From: Pelodera strongyloides
Taxonomy: Eukaryota > Nematoda > Chromadorea > Rhabditida > Rhabditidae
Length of the DNA stretch: 64,000 bases
Assembly (NCBI GenBank): GCA_036852015.1
Contig: JAANDG010001203.1
Location: 1 to 64,000 of the forward strand
Direction of reading: 5' to 3'
Part shown: positions 22,356 to 34,700 of the stretch, one piece after another
How positions within the stretch are numbered: the first letter of the stretch is position 1
Layout of the letters: each line of letters opens with the position of its first letter
Notes under the pieces: model-generated
The model's database searches: none
What the model was told of the DNA's origin: nothing
The model's input: the letters and a program-made list of their open reading frames with translations, nothing else
Translations under genes and position numbers: made by a program

Positions 22356-25300
22356 TTATTATTCACGAAGACAATCAAAGAAAGCAATGTAATGCAGTTG
22401 GCGTTATAAAAAACATAATAAGTAAAACATAATAAAGTAAAATAGTAAAATAAGTTTCAACAAGCAAATTCGAAGTAAATCACAAGAATTTCGTAGCATC
22501 ATAAGGGAAGTTCTATGGACAAATGAATGCTTCCGAATATGGCCTAGTTTGACTAGTCTGCATTGCGCACAGCAGCTAGGTATAAACATAAACAGCGGCT
22601 CGAAGTAAGGAGAAATGTGACCTACTTTTTGGTTTGCTAATGATCATTAATATAATTATAATAATCATAACTTATAAATTATAACGCTCTAGAGGTTAAA
22701 AGCTATCTATGGTCTATGCATAGGATCTATCTATATATGTAGTATGGTACCGAACCTGCGTATTTACCTATTAGTTTATTAAGTTTAAGTAGAACTAGCC
22801 ATCGTTTTGAACACTGAAACATTTTCCAGCAATGTTCCTCGCCGTATTGCTTTCGGTCGCAATTTCGTGTGTAATCCACCACACTCTCGAACAACAATTC
22901 ATTGTGAACGGAATAAAATACGCCCTGATTTGGATTTCTATTCTATATCTTTTATCGTGTACACTTATTGTGCTTCCTGCACCGGATGAAGCTGACGTTG
23001 TCATAAGCAATGGAAACTCGACAAAAGGTATGACATAGTTTGAGATTGCATACTCATACTTATTGAAAACCTTTCGAATAGACTATTAATTAATCTTTCA
23101 AGGGACAGATCAATACGATGGATGGATATGTGAATTTTATGGAGCGTAGTTTAATAAAAAGCGATTTTGTGTTAAAAATCCTATGTGTCATTGTGAAAAA
23201 TTTTACCCTATCCTATAAGCAGAGCATTTATTCCTACTCTACATTTTCGTAGACCTGCACATTTGGTGACCAATTCGTGGCCAAGTTTCATCGAAAACCG
23301 TCACCAGTTGGTCACCAAATTCTCACAAATCAGTCACGAACAAGTCACCAGATGGTTTTTCTGTAAAAACCATTTGGGGATGGGCCAATGACGGTTTTTC
23401 TGTCGTTTTGGCAATTATTTAGTTTTCGTGTGTAGTTTCACAAAATAAAGTTCAGATTGTGCAGCGCTAATAAAGAACGTTCCTTATCCAAAATTGGAAA
23501 ATTACTCAGTTCAACGAGGGGGATATCAGAAATATGGAGAAGATGTTGGTTTATGTTTATCTTTTATTTATTTATTTTTATTTTACTTGCAATTTGGTTA
23601 CAAATTTACTCAGTGCTGCTTTCTCTAAAAATCCACAACGTGCAGCTATTCATCTAATTTCCGTGAAGCAAAAAAAGTTCTATAAGCCGTAGCAGGGAGT
23701 TCTGTAAGGGACAATAACACAGGAAAACGAAATAATTGCCGAAACCACAAAAAAACCGTCGTTGGCCCATCACCAAATGGTTTTTTTTTACAGAAAAAAA
23801 ACATCTGGTGACTGGTTCATGACTGGTTCCTGACCATTGGTTCCAACTTATGACGGTTTCCGACAAAATTTTGGTCACGAGTTGGTCACCACATGGGTAG
23901 GTCCACGAAAAAAACCAGTGAACTGTATAAATGGGTTCACCCATTTCCTATGAAACAAGTTAAACTACGTAATATTTCCTTTTAGCACGGCAATGGCACA
24001 TTTGATGTTCTTTTAATTGGCAATTCCTTCATGCGAATGGCATTTCCATGGTTCCACAAAGCGTTGGAAGGAAGATATAGGAAACTGATCACTTATTCTT
24101 CATCAAGTAATTTTTCCTTTGTTTTATTATTATCTTGCTTTCGTCGTGATTCACTTTCTAAGGGTTAGACGAGTTTTGTGAAGCATACATATACTGGACA
24201 ACAGCATCCTCTTTTATATGCAAATGTATGAGCCCTTCTTGGGGCTTACGGCACATCATGAACATGGAACATAATTTGCACATTCGCATTGTCATGCAGT
24301 TTTCGTTTCACGGCGCGTTGGTTCGATTCCGGCCCGGAACCCCCTTCACCCCACCCAAAGATGTAAAAGTTGGTAGCTGTGTAAAGCTGGCGGGGATAAA
24401 TCGGCTACCCGAGAAAATTGGCCTTCGGGAAGTATATCCTGTCCGGCTTCAGAAATAAACCGCACCACGGTGCACCGTTTTTGCGGATTCGGTAGATATA
24501 ACCCGATATAACCCGATTCTCTTTATCTTTATCTTTATCGTTTCACAAGCAGAAGATTCATAAACCACGTGTCATATCACCTCAACATATGTTAATCCTT
24601 ACCCCTATTCAATTTTCTTTTCTAATTTCAGCGTGTCTACCATTTCTGAACCATTCGGCAGTACACGACCGTGGTATTGAATATTGTTTCAAAGACCTAC
24701 AGAGAGATTTGACTATCGCGTGCACACTTCGCCCGCGAATTATATTCATGTCTATTGGGTAGGTCGTGTTTTTAAAGCGACATGACACGCGGTTTGTGAA
24801 GAGTAGGATGAAGGCAGTTATCCAGTATGCGTTTCAAAGCCACACTCGGAATTGTGAAGAGTAAGGCTCACAAAATATTCATCAAGAACATTTCAGCTGG
24901 CGTATGGGCTTTCACAAGAAAAAATTCCAAAAGCAGGACGATAAGTATGCACTAGACGCTATCCAACAGTTGAAGAAATACAGGTTAGGATTGAACTTTA
25001 TAACTTTTTTCAAAGTGTCCAACTACGTAAATATTTTTCACTTCAAGAACGTGCACCTTGATTGAGGGTTGGTAAATACAACAATAAAAAAGCAGCAGGC
25101 GATGAGTTCCACATGACAAGTTTCTCGACGTCTTCAAGTTAGGAGCAACAGGGGTCACCAGTACATACCAGGGCCAGGGGACACTTTGCACAACACGATT
25201 TCAGAACATTTCAGCTGGCACATGGGGCGTAGGTAGATAGACGAGTTTTGTGAAGCGTACTTATTCTGGACACCAACATGGGGACATTTTCTCAAAACAT

Positions 25301-27141
25301 TTTCTGCTCAAAACTCTGCGGAAAATGTCACAAACCCACATAGATACGAGAAAGTGGAAAGCGTGTGGTAGGGATATTACTGGAGCGCAGTAAAAACGCC
25401 ACCCGCCGACAAGCACATTACGAATCCCTGCACATAACGTCAGCTAGGGTAGAAATGTGGTTGCACGGTCGCTGGCGACAAATACGTAATAGCAAATTTA
25501 TAATTATACCGGCCGGCTAGGCCGCCTGAGGCGTCTTTCCATACTTATGAAAAGTCTGAAACGTATATGAAAATCTTTACGAATCGAAAACACACATCGT
25601 TCTTTTACATGATAATATTCTAATTTGAGCTGCGGCACTCTTTTATGCGCGAAACGGAACAATTTATTCGTATTATACTTCCGTAACGTGAGTGCTAGCG
25701 CACTCTACAGTTAATCTTTTATATAATAAGAAGATAATCGTTTCAGTAACTGCTCGGAATTTATCGTACTTGACACGCCGTTCCAAAAGGTTAACGGAAT
25801 AGCGGATAGATTACAAAAAGCAGTAAAGTTGCACAAGCCACCTCCACCCAAGAATGAATCGCAGTTCACTTACGATGTGAGTTATTTACAAATATCAGCA
25901 AAGACTTATTATTCTGTTCGTCTCTATGTATTCTCGCTTAGTAGGCCTCGAGCAGTACGCTATAAGAAAAACGGATGTTGCTTGCCGAGTTGTGTGTAGG
26001 TGCTCAATCACTATCCTTGGCCAGGAAGTGAACTAACTGAAACCAAAAAAAATCAGAGCAGTCTGGACCGTGTATTTCAGACCTGGACCCGCGCGGAGTT
26101 CAGATCTCTTGCAAAGACGGGTCTTTTTTAAAAAAATTCGTCTGGTCATTAGCTGCATGGTAACAGGAAATCAGATCAAATTCACATTTTGTAAAGTATA
26201 AGAATTAAAAAACACCTTTCAGTCTTTCCTCCGCTTTCACGACAACACATTCCAACGCATTGAAATGTTGCGAAGAAATTGCCCGAAATGTCATTTTGTT
26301 GAGGTTCAATCGGAATTTTGTGATGGATACATGTAAGGAATTAATAATAGTTTATTGATGACATACAATTAGCGCAGTTCAAAAAGTGATCCTCAAGATT
26401 TCTGAAAACATACAAAAATAGCATTATTAATTTTATTGATAAACATTAGAAAGGGAATTCAGTGTGATACTGTTTTCAACAATTTTGTTTTAAATGCGAA
26501 TTTCGTTTGCACTGCTAATTTTTTAGGTGCAATACTTTCGACTACGACTGCGGACAGACGTTCTACACTGGTGATGGTGTACATATGACTACCTTCGCTA
26601 AAAATTTTGTGTACCATCGATATAAGGTTTGTGATTTAAAACTACTGTAGCTTTGCCAGAATCATATTATTAACGAAAACGGTTTACCAGCTCTCAGTTC
26701 TCGCTCAGCGAAGGATAGGCATAGATATGTGTCTGCTTCTGTGAGTTATGCTTTTGAATTATGCTAGCGAACTAAACTAACTACATAGAAAAACGAAATA
26801 ATTGCCGAAACCACAGAAACCCGTCGCTGGCCTATAATGGTTTTTACCATTTGGTGACTGGTTCCTGTCTGGTTCGTGACCATTTGGTGACCATCTGATG
26901 ACGGTTTTCGATAAAGCTTGGTCACGAGTTGGTAACGTATTGGTCATCAAATAAGCAGACCCACAAAATTAACCGGTGAACCGTCACCAAATGTGCACTA
27001 GAATCAGCTTGCCAGTGAAGGTGTTTTTTTTTTCGTTTCAAAAAAGTATCAATTAAAAGTGAAAAATGACTTCAGGCAGAAATCGACACCGTCCTTCGGT
27101 TAGCAGAAGACATGGACATAAAAGATAAGAAAAGGAAATAA
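19064..27141 (+). CDS. Acyltransferase-3/SGNH membrane protein (OAC-like)
   Basis: Eighteen exons give about 733 residues: 19064-19182, 19412-19528, 19580-19808, 20051-20212, 20565-20696, 20852-20984, 21339-21418, 21874-21931, 22102-22245, 22830-23027, 23456-23544, 23986-24106, 24632-24758, 24897-24983, 25747-25876, 26223-26332, 26527-26626, 27076-27141. The N-terminal half is an acyl_transf_3 domain: a first helix with FH at residues 24-25 (the family's invariant His), then GVDMFFVISGF, RRIKRIVPLY, HTWSLAVELQYYL, CRVWQFLCGLIAY and YVGDISYILYLSHWPIIV. The C-terminal half is an SGNH domain with IGNSF (Ser about 501) and DGVHMT (Asp 695, His 698). Such proteins move acyl groups across a membrane; the substrate is unknown. 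Only the exon 8/9 junction is uncertain: acceptors at 22091 and 22101 both look possible, and only the latter keeps frame with donor 21931. An acidic loop is encoded by exon 6. An AG 20 nt before the ATG fits trans-splicing. Confidence 0.9.
19969..20033. mobile_element. 65-bp minimal hairpin element in acyltransferase intron 3
   Basis: TTAAAGCGAAATACCGGGAG to AACCGACCGGTATTTCGCTT plus TAA. It keeps both ends of the GCGAAATACCGG family and almost nothing between, ending 8 bases before the splice acceptor region of exon 4. Confidence 0.75.
21487..21713. repeat. Interstitial TTAGGC telomere-like repeats
   Basis: Runs of TTAGGC with variants TTATGC, TTTGGC, CTCAGGC and GTAGGC occupy 21487-21564 and recur at about 21664-21700, inside intron 7 of the acyltransferase. 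The second run is part of a longer direct repeat of about 135 bp that also contains CTAACTTTATTGTCCTGGAA. TTAGGC is the telomere unit of C. elegans and many relatives. Confidence 0.8.
22317..22354. repeat. (AAT)n microsatellite
   Basis: About 12 AAT units in intron 9 of the acyltransferase gene. Confidence 0.95.
23252..23440 (+). repeat. ATTTGGTGACC repeat in acyltransferase intron 10
   Basis: Same word order as 2945-3205: ATTTGGTGACC, AGTTTCATCGAAAACCGTCA, GGTCACCAAAT, GTCACCAGATGG, then the GGCAATTATTT tail. It ends about 15 bases before the exon 11 acceptor. Confidence 0.75.
23700..23952 (-). repeat. ATTTGGTGACC repeat in acyltransferase intron 11
   Basis: Reverse-orientation copy. It starts ACACAGGAAAACGAAATAAT and ends near AAATGGGTTCACCCATTTCC before TATG, so together with the intron 10 copy it forms an inverted pair that flanks exon 11. 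Confidence 0.75.
24160..24545. repeat. Intronic repeat with a tRNA-like B box
   Basis: Intron 12 contains GACGAGTTTTGTGAAGCATA, which recurs at 25233, and GTTGGTTCGATTCCGGCCCG, which matches the tRNA B-box consensus GGTTCGANTCC. No complete cloverleaf could be drawn, so a tRNA-derived element is the likely reading. Confidence 0.4.
26788..26996 (-). repeat. ATTTGGTGACC repeat in acyltransferase intron 17
   Basis: Reverse copy beginning AAACGAAATAATTGCCGAAA and ending CCGTCACCAAATG, with the family words in between. Confidence 0.75.
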
Positions 27142-28418
27142 TTCTACAATATTATGGAGGGAAACATCTTGACTTCCCCCCTGATAGGTTTTCAAACTAG
27201 CAGATGATGAGACGCTGTTGTAACAAAAAGAAGAATGTGGGTCTAGTGACGTTGCCATCTAGATAGTTATGTTTTATTTATTACGTCAGATTTTTAGGTA
27301 AAAAGTGAAGACCGATGGTTCAGGTTCAGACTCTGCTTTTAAAAGTTTTTTTCTTGCACTAATTAAGCCAACTCATTCCCCCTGCGAATGTACAGTTTTA
27401 AAGGGAATTACCAGTTACTAACCCATATTGCAATGATGTACTGCTTATAATACCATAAAAAGTGGTGCCAGACTTATTTTAGGCAGTACCATTCATTGGT
27501 AACATGCGTGTTTGTAGTGGGCTAGAAAAAATCTTTTTTTTGCAATTGTTTAGAAATGTTTTGAAATTCGAGCCTTATTTTTTGTAAACAGGTTCGCAGG
27601 AAAAATCCTAATCTAGATCTTTATTGTTTGGATTCGCCCGTTAATTTATTTCACTTGTTACAGAGCACAGAGTACTGGGTTCCTTATTCTTATTGCCATA
27701 TTCCTAAGTTATTTTATTCTACTCGTAGTTTTTCGAAGTTAGGGAAAGAGTTAGGTGAAGTGCTGTCTGTGAAATTTTCTTAAGGGGGGTTCAAAGTATG
27801 CTGAAAAATTTACCGTATTTTGGAACTAACGAGAATATTTTTTTTCATATTATTTATGCAGTTTTCGTGCTGAAGTAGTGTAGTATTGACATAAACACAC
27901 CGATTTTTTGGGATACTTTGAAACCCCATCAATTTTGGAACATTTACATATCGCCATAGTATAATGATTAGATTTGAATGAACTTTACATGTGAATAGTT
28001 TACACAGGTAGCAATAAATTTTTTGTTTGTTCTATGTTTTTTTCTCACAATTAGTTGTTATACAATACACGTAATCCCAGACTAAACATAGGAAATGGGT
28101 GAACCCATTTGGTGACCATTTCGTGAACTTGATGACCATGTTCCATGGAAAATCGTCATCAACTGGTCGCCAAATGGTCACAAGCCAGACACCAAATGTT
28201 TTTTCGGTAAAGCCATTTGGTGACGGCTAACGTCGGTTTTTCTGTGGTTTCGGCAATAATCAGTTTTTCTGTGAAACATAACATGGAGCATAAATAGTAG
28301 TGGTAATGTTTGGCAGAAAATATAGCCAGCCCGTGGCCATTTTATCCGTCCAGTGCTACTGTCCAAGTTACCGAGTCGTAAACTTACGTAATTTAGTGTA
28401 ATTACAGTGACGCAACTG
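27142..28418. other. Intergenic region between the SGNH paralogues
   Basis: Contains the 3'UTR of the acyltransferase gene (no early AATAAA is obvious; one is at about 28014) and a further ATTTGGTGACC copy at 28083-28275. No exon recognised. The acceptor-like ATTACAG ending at 28407 belongs to the next gene. Confidence 0.55.
28083..28275 (+). repeat. ATTTGGTGACC repeat upstream of the SGNH-only gene
   Basis: CATAGGAAATGGGTGAACCC opens the copy. ATTTGGTGACC, GGTCGCCAAATGGTCAC and the GGTTTCGGCAATAATCAGTT tail follow in family order. It lies within 150 bp of the next gene's start. Confidence 0.75.
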
Positions 28419-31071
28419 ATGGATTACTTTGTAACATTATTGATAACCATTTCCTTTCAATTGATATATGCTGTATCCGCGAAAGGTATGTTTACATGTT
28501 TTCTAAAATACATCTAAAAAAAATCTAAATAAACAAATCGGTAGTCTCTGTCGCTTTTACTTCGTCATCCAGGAAATGTTTTTATTTTCATTTATACTGC
28601 GGTACTATCGGTTTAAAGCTGAACTTCTTTAGATTGTTCGTACTACAATAAATTTCTTCCATGGCCAAAACTTCACAAGTTTCGCAATGAATCAGAAACG
28701 AGGAAATATGGTGAAGATGTAGGAATAATATATTTTACTCCTCAATTTGTTTTTTCCATTTCTTATTTCCAAGAGCGGCCCCTCCAAAAGGTGCGCAACG
28801 GGGATCCTGGCACAGTTCTGGCACAGTTCTGACATGGTCCTGGCACACTCCTGGCACAGTTCTAACCCTACGTTCGCCACCTCAGCCCCAGGTTGTCCCT
28901 CAGTTTTCAGTTTGTAGGCTGATTTCGAGTTCTTTTTAGTTTGGAAATGGTTCCATGGATGTCCTTCTTTTGGGAAACTCATTTATGCGATTTAACTTTC
29001 CATGGTTTCACAAGGCGCTCGATAGACGATATAGGAGGATGACCGTATTTGTGGCATCAAGTAATAGTTGCGGCTTTATTTTGTCGTGATTTTATGAACA
29101 ATTGCGGGTAAATACAAATATAAGTCTGAGAGAGTAATTGCCTGCTTTCCTTATCCCACTTCGCTTTAGACAAGGTTTTCGGTAGGGAAAAGTTAAGATG
29201 CAAGTAGGTAGCGGTAACAAAGTTAAAAGAACGGCGTTACTAGGACAGGCTGCAATCCCTTCCGCCATGTCAATTCTTCTTTATTCCAGCTTGCAATCCG
29301 TTCATAAATCACACAGCAGTCAAGGATTTCGACGGGCTAAATGCTACATATTGTGACTGGATTTTAAAGAGATCGTTGAAATACGCCAAGAAGATGGAAC
29401 CAGACTTTATCTACTTTTCTGTAGGGTGAGGAATTGTGATTTTTATTGGGGCATATATTGTTACAGTTGGTGCGCTTTTTCGTTCCATGTAGCTTTTTTT
29501 GTAATTGTGAGATCACAGATTATTTATGGAGCTTCAGACGCCCTATTATAATTATTGTAATTTGTTACAGGCAAGAAAAGATATTGAACTTGTAAGCCTA
29601 ACATAGAGCTTGGAGCTAGTCTATTTAGCTATCGCGCAGGCTTCGTCAACAGAACGTTTGAAGGTGAAAGTGATGTTTTTGTACGAGACGCTGTGAAACG
29701 CCTTCAACAATATAGGTTGATTTCTTTGATGAAAAAGTTAGGAAAGAAACTGTATCCTATGAATGCGCACACGATAATTTTACCGATTCAATAAAGTATT
29801 GTTTATTAAAAAAAAAGATCGAGCCGGTCTAGCCCATGAGAGAAGAAAGAGCGGTGTTTAATTTTAATATAAGTGCCAAGTGGGGGTATATAAATACTTA
29901 GTTAACTTATCCTTTTTATGTAGTTTAAACGTATCATTTACGAATTCAGCACATACACAAAGCGGATTGTGATCGATTTACCATGGATGTTCATTAGTCC
30001 AGAATTAGGTGCCAAGTTGTACGCAGCGGAGAGGATGGGATTAGATGTTCCTACATCGGAATCCGGTTACGCATATGAGGTGCAATTGCTTGTGGTTATG
30101 GTATTGTAATTATGTCATTGTAGAAAATGTCGCGAGCCTATAAATACTTGTCGAAAGCTCGAAAAGGTAAGTGCATGCGCATGTTTATGTAGCTACAAAA
30201 CTAGGTGACTAAATTCCGCTCTAAAAATAACTACTAGTATCAGAGTTTCAGCTAGACGGCGTCACGGCTTTGTTTGTGGTTGATCACAACTTCTCCCTCC
30301 TGCTTTGCATTCAAAACGTTTCCATTGCAGCGTAATACTGTTTTAGGACTTTTTGCGGCAACAGCGTAACAGCATAAATCGACTAAAACTCATTGAAAAG
30401 CATTGTCCAAAGTGCAAGTTTGTGAATATTCAACAGCACTTCTGCAATAAGTGGGACAGGTGCGTAAATTAAATAAGTTAGACTGTCCGTTAGACCATTG
30501 AAGTTATATAATTGCCAACTCTTATCGTACACTTTCGTGATTTCCTGCAAAGAAAAAGTTAACAGTCATACTGTACACTTTAGTTGTATTGTGTATTATA
30601 ACTTTTGCATTGTGAATTATAAAGCTAAAACCTCAAATAGTATATGTACCGTAACTCAGATGCGAGAGCTACCATCACAGATGTCGCTTTTCATACTATA
30701 TGCCCGATGGACTACATATGAGCTATCACACAAGAAACAAGCTTTATGATGTTTACAAGGTACTATACAGAAACATATTATGTGAATATAAAACCATAGC
30801 CCGTTATAAATGATGGTTACTGTACGACTTCAAACCCGACTTCAAATTTACCATAGGCTCGCAAAACTGCCCATAGCAATATATAGTCTGTTCGCCACGC
30901 ATTATACGCATAATTGCCATCATAATTGCCTTATTATTAACGTCCTGTATTGATGATGTAAGGCAAGTAACAATTAACGCAGCGCTGTATATTTTATGAC
31001 CCAACAATTTCAGGCTGTACTCGACAAACTACTGGAACATTCCACAAACAAACGGAGACCTTACTAATTAG
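28419..31071 (+). CDS. Secreted SGNH-domain protein, no acyltransferase half
   Basis: Eight exons give about 268 residues: 28419-28485, 28633-28718, 28940-29060, 29290-29425, 29620-29715, 29950-30079, 30347-30459, 31014-31071. Exon 1 encodes a signal peptide (MDYFVTLLITISFQLIYAVS). Exons 2-7 match exons 11-16 of the upstream acyltransferase gene one for one, with the same phases and near-equal lengths (86/89, 121/121, 136/127, 96/87, 130/130, 113/110). LLLGNSFMRFNFPWFHKAL carries the block I Ser (about 65). The last exon has no counterpart of the DGVHMT motif, so the catalytic Asp and His are not seen. It may be a binding protein or inactive enzyme rather than a hydrolase or transferase. A 43-bp open segment at 30124-30166 with splice-like borders is left out because it breaks frame. 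The acceptor at 28407, 11 nt before the ATG, fits trans-splicing. Confidence 0.75.
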
Positions 31072-31738
31072 AAGTTGGTGCATAGTTAGAAGACTTAGAA
31101 GACAATAACAATAAACATATTATCACAAAAAATTGCACCTTTATCGTTTAATATTAATACTTCCAATTAATATTAATAAAATATTCGTAGCAAGTCCAGT
31201 ATTCTATAAAACACCACCCTTATGCTAAACTATGGCCCTTCGTGCATTAAAATTATTATTTAATAAATAAAATAAGATCAAGATAATATAAACATTAATG
31301 AAATGAAAGAAAACACAAAACAAAAATACTTCATTTCGGAATAACCGTGTGGTGAAAGAAAATATTAGTCCGTGCAATGTTATAAGATACTGTATCGATT
31401 GGACCACCCGCAAACCGGAAGACCACCCACGGCACATTCGAATTCACGTGATTTTGCGAGAATCCTAAAATCATTTTTAATTATTTTCGGTATTTTTCGC
31501 TTTTCAGCTGATATTTTACTATTTTATCTATTTTCTTTTATGTTTTTTGTTTGTTTGATTAAGTCAGGCTTTTCTCACTGCTTGAGCGTTTTAGCTCTGT
31601 TCATTTCATGTTTCGCCGTGACTATTTCATCCAAAAATTCTCGATTGTCTTCTTTCAAATTTGTTTTCCTTGTCAAGGCAAGTTTCATTCCAACCTTAAT
31701 TGTCTAATTGTCTAATTGCCCTAATTTCCAGTTTCTAA

Positions 31739-34700
31739 ATGATCGTCGAAGATGGTGCCAGCCATTATTCTTTGGTGAATTCGCTCAACGGTCTCAACTG
31801 GACGGATTTCAGCATTTTGCCGTTGTCAGAACTTGGAAGACCGCAGGATCTAAAACTACAGGTTTGCGTTATTATCAGCTGAATTGGTTCTAGAGAAATT
31901 GGTTCCTCCTATGTTTGTGGACTTTATTATTTTGTATCGATTTGAGAGCATTCCTTTTCTACTCTTATTCCTAGTGTGCTCAGCAATTGAATTTGGTCTG
32001 AATTGCTCGAAGACTCCCCAATTTTCTTCCCAATTACCCGTTTCATTTATTATGTGTACTTACAGAACCATCACTTTCTTCCCGAACCTTTCGGAGGCAA
32101 TGGAAATCGTCAGGTTTGATTATTTTCCTCCGTTTTATGTGATTTTCGTCTCTGATTGCGGTCGTTTGTATTTGCCATGTTCAAGTAAACATCGTTAAAC
32201 TAAGAAATATTGAGAGGAAGAACCGAAGAACTATTACGAATTCTGTATATTTTCCATTTCAGAAGGCCACCCGTGCACTCTCGTTGTCGGCTGGTTCATC
32301 CGCTTATACGACACCATCTCCGACCTCAGAGGTTAGTATGATCCTGAACTTGGAAGAAGTGTGGGAGAACCGTACTCCCTTATGTTCTGTGGTTTATTCT
32401 AGTTGCTTTCTGTGTGCACAACCTCAGTTTATTGAGAAACCCATCCGTACTCCGTGCTATTCGTTTTCGTGTTTTGATAAACCATTTCGCAGTCCTCATT
32501 TTAATTTTCAAGTTTTAGGAAACCTTCGTCTTCCCCAAGTTTGACCGTCCAATTCATCATGCGCCGACGCCGCCGTCGAGCTCGCGCTTCTCCAGTAGCA
32601 GAGGAACGCTGGCAGCTACTCAAGGAAAGGTTGGTAATTTATTGATTGCACTGAACGACTTCCCTTTGAATGATGTGGTGTGGTTTATTGATTTGCTCTT
32701 CCCACTTTTTACTACTTATAAGAAAGATTAGAAATAATGTTTCCTTTTTTAGAAGCTGATGTCTCTGCGACCAGCCAACGGTCTCAGCTCGCCAAGTCAA
32801 AGCCAGTTTATGAACTATCGCACGCCGAGCCCCAATTCGTCACACCGTGAGCCGCATCACTACTGCGCAATGCCGCATGGAATCGTACCTTGTTACGGTC
32901 AGTTTGGGGGTTTCTAGTGATTACTGTTCGTCTACTTGTGACCTACTAGCATAGTGATCTTCCTATGTATGGCATCTTGCTACTTGCCAAATTGAAAATA
33001 GAATTGACAATTGACGATCGCTAATCGATGCCTAATTAACAAATATTTTCAGAAAACCCGAATGTCGATCCCGATAACTACGGGCTTCCTTGTCCGGAGT
33101 ACAGTAGGAAACTCTTCGTTGGAGGACTGCCGGAGGATGCACCACCTGGTACAGAATTTAGTACTTATATAACTTGAAACTTAATAAAGGTCATCGGGCC
33201 TATAATCGACTAATCGATAGGCCTACGGTTACTTGCCGTCCTCATTGGCGTTCGTCAGTAAACGTCTGTTAGGCTCTACGTCCTTCTTCTGTATGTATAT
33301 CATATCTTTTCCAGACTACATCGAGAAGGTTTTCGAGCAGTTCGGCTCTGTGACCATCGACTGGCCCAAGGCTCCCACCCACTTCAAGGAAGGAAAACGG
33401 TTTCCGATGTGTGAGTTCTATATTTTCGTGCTAATGCGTAAGCCTGTCCCCGAACCTTCCAGTTACTATTAATCGATATTTACAGCTCGTCCCAAACTCA
33501 CCGGCTACGTGTTCCTCGTGTACAAGGACGAAAGCTCTGTGCACAAGTTGGTCAGCAGCTGTATCCGCGATAACGGAGAACTGTTTCTCATCCTCAACGG
33601 ACCACATATCAGGGATAAGCCGGTAAGTTCTAGTGTTTTAAGAGTTATTGTGATTTACGGAGCAGGTGCAGAAACCAGTTAGTGTTCCAGTGACACCTCA
33701 TATAGGTCGAACCGCAGAGTTTTGGGGTACTGTAACGGGGAAACGTACGCAAGTCATGTTCATTGATAAGGTTTGAATTGCACAGAACCAACATGGAGCA
33801 CGCTGTAATAACGTAATTTACTTACTTTTCCAGGCTCATGTGCGCCCGTGGAGATTGTCAGGCATTGACTACATGAAAAATCCGACTGTCGAATTTGATC
33901 TTCATCGCGCTGTATTCATCGGAGGTGTGCCACGGACGACTACTGCCCGTCAGTTATAGTTTAATTCATGTTTCTCTATGCGTGTAGCGTGTGCTAGCTG
34001 CCGGTTGTCTACAGTGTACACAAATATGTTTATGAAAAGTTGCATATCTGTGGTTAATATTGAATTGCAATTTGCTCCTCTGGACCGACCTAGCCTTTTC
34101 GTAAGTAACAGTATCTTTTCAGAAGACCTGGCTCAAATCATGGAAAGAAGCTTTGGACCTGTGCTTTACGCTGGAATCGATGTCGATCCTGAGCTCAAGT
34201 ATCCTAAGGTATGCTGCAAACTCTATATGCATACATAGACTACCTACCCCTACCGTACCTTAATAAAATCTGACTGATTTTAACTCAACGTTTCAGGGCG
34301 CCGCTCGCGTAGTCTTCGCCACCGACTGGGGCTACATACGAGCGATTACTGGCCGCTTCGTGAAGGTGCCTAACGCAGACGGACACCGAAAGGTAATTAT
34401 AATCCTAAATAATAGTCACCGAAAGCGTAGCTAGAATGCCGCGTTGTTACAGAACCGATGTATCGATACAAAATCCGGCCCTCTTACGGTAAAGCCACCT
34501 ACGTTTACAAAACACATTTTCTTTGGTTTCAGTATAACAAATAAATTTAAATCCATAATGTACTATTACACAATAAATTTCATAAATGTTCAGGAAGTCG
34601 AAGTCAAGCCCTACGTTCTCGATGAGATTCACTGTGATGAGTGCCGTTCTGGAGATGGTTCAGCTTTGTCAGTTTTACGTTCCTTACGTGTCAAACAATA

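Noticed and set aside
30124..30166. Extra 43-bp exon in the SGNH-only gene
   Set aside because: Borders look like splice sites, but including it breaks the frame with the next exon, whose homologue in the paralogue joins directly to the preceding exon.
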